Both the position numbers and the translations under genes were made by a program. A model generated the notes under the pieces. It saw nothing but the letters and a program-made list of their open reading frames with translations. It searched no databases and was not told the origin of the DNA. This document shows, piece after piece, positions 53,690-55,166 of a stretch of DNA of 55,166 bases (its first letter is position 1; each line of letters begins with the position of its first letter). This stretch comes from Rhodospirillaceae bacterium MC! (GTDB lineage Bacteria; Pseudomonadota; Alphaproteobacteria; MC1), in the NCBI GenBank assembly GCA_002632265.1, contig NQOV01000007.1, positions 417 through 55,582 on the forward strand, in the 5' to 3' direction.

Positions 53690-55032
53690 TATACATTTCC
53701 TTCTTTTTTAGTTGTACTATCTAGGTTTGCAGTCATAAACTCTTTGATGTTTACGCCTGTTGATTGATTGAAGATATCTAAGAAATCCGCAAAAGCAACA
53801 GCCCCACGGTTAACTGCTCCTTTAAATCCTGTATCCGTATCCAACACCACTAAAGAATCCACAGCAGAATCTTTGGAATGGTTTAAATAGTCTTGATACA
53901 TATCTTCTATGTTTTTTTGAATGAACATGACAGTATTGGCAATACTTCCATTTTCATTTAATAACTTCATTTTCTGTTCTAATACGTAGTTTTTAGCACC
54001 TTCTATAATGGTAATTCTTTCCGCTTGACCTTCTGAAATTATTTCCGCAGCTACCTTTTTAGATTCGGCAATAATTGTAACTTCCGATTGGTTTTTTAAC
54101 GCATTTAATTCCACATGATTTTCTTGAATTTCCTTTTCGGCATTATTCAAAGCTTCGGACACTCTGTTTTTCGCTTGTGCTTGTGCTTGCTTAATTTGAC
54201 CTTGACATTCTCGTCTAAATACTTCTAGCTCTTCTTTTGCTTTGATGATTGAAGTATCGGCGTTGTTTTGTGCCACAGAACATCGGCGTTTACTATCGGA
54301 TACAGCTTTGTCTCCAATGGAACTAAAATAAGCCTCTTGCACTTCCACATCTTGCTTTTTAGCGGCTAACTTCTTTTGTGATAAGTTATCAATATAACTT
54401 GAGCTATCCCAAATTCTCTGTAATGATACCGAAACCACAGTCATCCCAAAACTTTTAAGATCTTCGTTAATATCGGCTAATAGATCTTCTCTAAACTTAC
54501 TTCTTTTAACGCTAGTTTCTGAATTGTCTTTATCTTCCATACCAATGGCTTGTAATGGGGTCGATTTATTTAATGCCCCCCTGAAGTTACCTACTAGTGT
54601 TTGCTTAATTTGCTCTTGAATTTCTGATTGAGTTTTACCTTGTAATCTTTCGACAGCCGTATTTAAGGATTCTAAACTAGAATTATCAATACATACGCAC
54701 GCCGTAGCGTCGGCACTGATGGAAATACCGTTGGCAGAGTTTACACTCTCAACCTTAACATTAATGGGGATAATTTCCAAACTTAAAGTTGAATATGTAT
54801 TAATTAAAGGCACAACATGAGTTCTACCTCTAAAAATAGAAAACCCTACTTTATTACCTGATGATGATTTTGAGTTCTTACCTGTAACGATCATAATTTT
54901 ATTTGGTGTTTCTATACGTATTATATATTTTAGTAATATCAGTAAAAATATGAATATTAATACCCCTATTACTACTGCTATTATAGGCATTACTGGTATA
55001 ATATCACCAATTGAAGGCTCATCTGAATACAT
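53689..55032 (-). CDS. Flotillin-like SPFH-domain protein 1
   Basis: 447 residues. An N-terminal membrane segment (IAVVIGVLIFIFLLILLKYII), an SPFH domain (GFSIFRGRTHVVPLINTYSTLSLEIIPINV, then FGMTVVSVSLQRIWD) and a long charged coiled coil (QAQAQAKNRVSEALNNAEKEIQEN). Paralogous to the downstream gene; the two probably co-assemble. Good AAGGAAATAACA ribosome site. Flotillin operons usually include an NfeD- or YqiJ-type partner, and a truncated candidate lies just upstream. Confidence 0.88.
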   Translation of the reverse strand: MYSDEPSIGDIIPVMPIIAVVIGVLIFIFLLILLKYIIRIETPNKIMIVTGKNSKSSSGNKVGFSIFRGRTHVVPLINTYSTLSLEIIPINVKVESVNSANGISISADATACVCIDNSSLESLNTAVERLQGKTQSEIQEQIKQTLVGNFRGALNKSTPLQAIGMEDKDNSETSVKRSKFREDLLADINEDLKSFGMTVVSVSLQRIWDSSSYIDNLSQKKLAAKKQDVEVQEAYFSSIGDKAVSDSKRRCSVAQNNADTSIIKAKEELEVFRRECQGQIKQAQAQAKNRVSEALNNAEKEIQENHVELNALKNQSEVTIIAESKKVAAEIISEGQAERITIIEGAKNYVLEQKMKLLNENGSIANTVMFIQKNIEDMYQDYLNHSKDSAVDSLVVLDTDTGFKGAVNRGAVAFADFLDIFNQSTGVNIKEFMTANLDSTTKKEGNV

Positions 55033-55093
55033 TTGTTATTTCCTTAATCTAGAAGTTAGTATGTTGTCTTATATTATATTGTATTATATTGTG

Positions 55094-55166
55094 TTATATG
55101 GTATCTACAATGAATTCATTGCTTGAATTTGTTGAGAAAATTTTTACAATTGTCCTTTGTTCAATA
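55094..55166 (-). CDS. C-terminal end of a gene entering from the right (possible NfeD/YqiJ-like)
   Basis: The minus strand is open from the window edge to TAA at 55094-55096, giving IEQRTIVKIFSTNSSNEF then IVDTI. The beta-strand pattern (R-x-VKI...N-x-F-x-V) resembles the OB-fold C-terminus of NfeD/YqiJ proteins that accompany flotillins. It sits 61 bp upstream of the flotillin pair in the same direction. Only 23 residues are visible, so the call rests mainly on context. Confidence 0.35.
   Translation of the reverse strand, partial: IEQRTIVKIFSTNSSNEFIVDTI

Noticed and set aside
53142-53711. 189-codon plus-strand frame opposite the flotillin SPFH domain
   Set aside because: It is antisense to a well-supported SPFH coding region and its product has no recognisable features.
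1-55166. CRISPR arrays, tRNA/rRNA genes, prophage or insertion-sequence transposase genes
   Set aside because: Looked for on both strands; no regularly spaced repeats, cloverleaf-like genes, integrase or transposase motifs were recognised.

Overview
This window looks like chromosome from an AT-rich, reduced-genome, probably host-associated alphaproteobacterium. The supporting evidence is the alphaproteobacterial gene neighbourhoods (rpsF-rpsR-DUF2232-rplI, ylxR-infB-rbfA, rlpA-dacA-tmk, tpiA beside a PpiD-type foldase, ispH-rnhA), the very AT-rich spacers, and ankyrin and Sel1-type repeat proteins. An isopod/arthropod gut symbiont lineage (Hepatincola/Holosporales/Rickettsiales neighbourhood) is possible, but that placement is only a guess from gene content.

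Left part (1-22.4 kb): a carbohydrate-acquisition island, almost all on the minus strand. It holds the N-terminal part of a GH2 glycosidase, one MalF/MalG-type permease pair, eleven full-length paralogous periplasmic sugar-binding proteins (SBPs; called A to K here from left to right), one sugar-porter MFS permease and one divergent AraC-family regulator at the right edge. No ABC ATPase is present. The permease pair is headed by an SBP remnant reduced to its signal peptide but keeping the SBP-type promoter. Four SBP-type promoters (ahead of K, F, D and the remnant) share a TATACT -10 and a palindromic box AGTAATC-N6-GATTACT or a derivative just downstream of it. A second type of regulatory block occurs twice (ahead of E and in the long spacer upstream of the MFS gene). 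A decayed fragment of the AraC gene lies just downstream of E. Likely transcription units, right to left: K-J-I-H-G, F, E, MFS, D-C-B-A, remnant-MalF-MalG, GH2.

Middle part (22.4-38 kb): murD, a membrane-anchored ankyrin protein and rimP-nusA; a plus-strand PD-(D/E)XK nuclease-like gene converging on tolB, which is broken by a frameshift in a run of ten A; the rpsF-rpsR-DUF2232-rplI operon with promoter, leader hairpin and terminator; a Sel1-repeat secreted protein; an OmpR-type response regulator without a neighbouring kinase; and a large membrane protein with degenerate GGDEF and EAL domains.

Right part (38-55 kb): tpiA divergent from a PpiD-like foldase, then ispH, rnhA (with a coiled-coil N-terminal extension), ylxR-infB-rbfA (IF-2 carries a striking Asn/Asp/Arg/Gly repeat tract), an SGNH-type envelope protein, rlpA-dacA-tmk, and a convergent pair of flotillin-like genes. 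A family of dispersed palindromic elements with a conserved TACATAA bulge lies in several spacers. The most unusual feature is the SBP array: eleven diversified binding proteins apparently feeding one permease pair.
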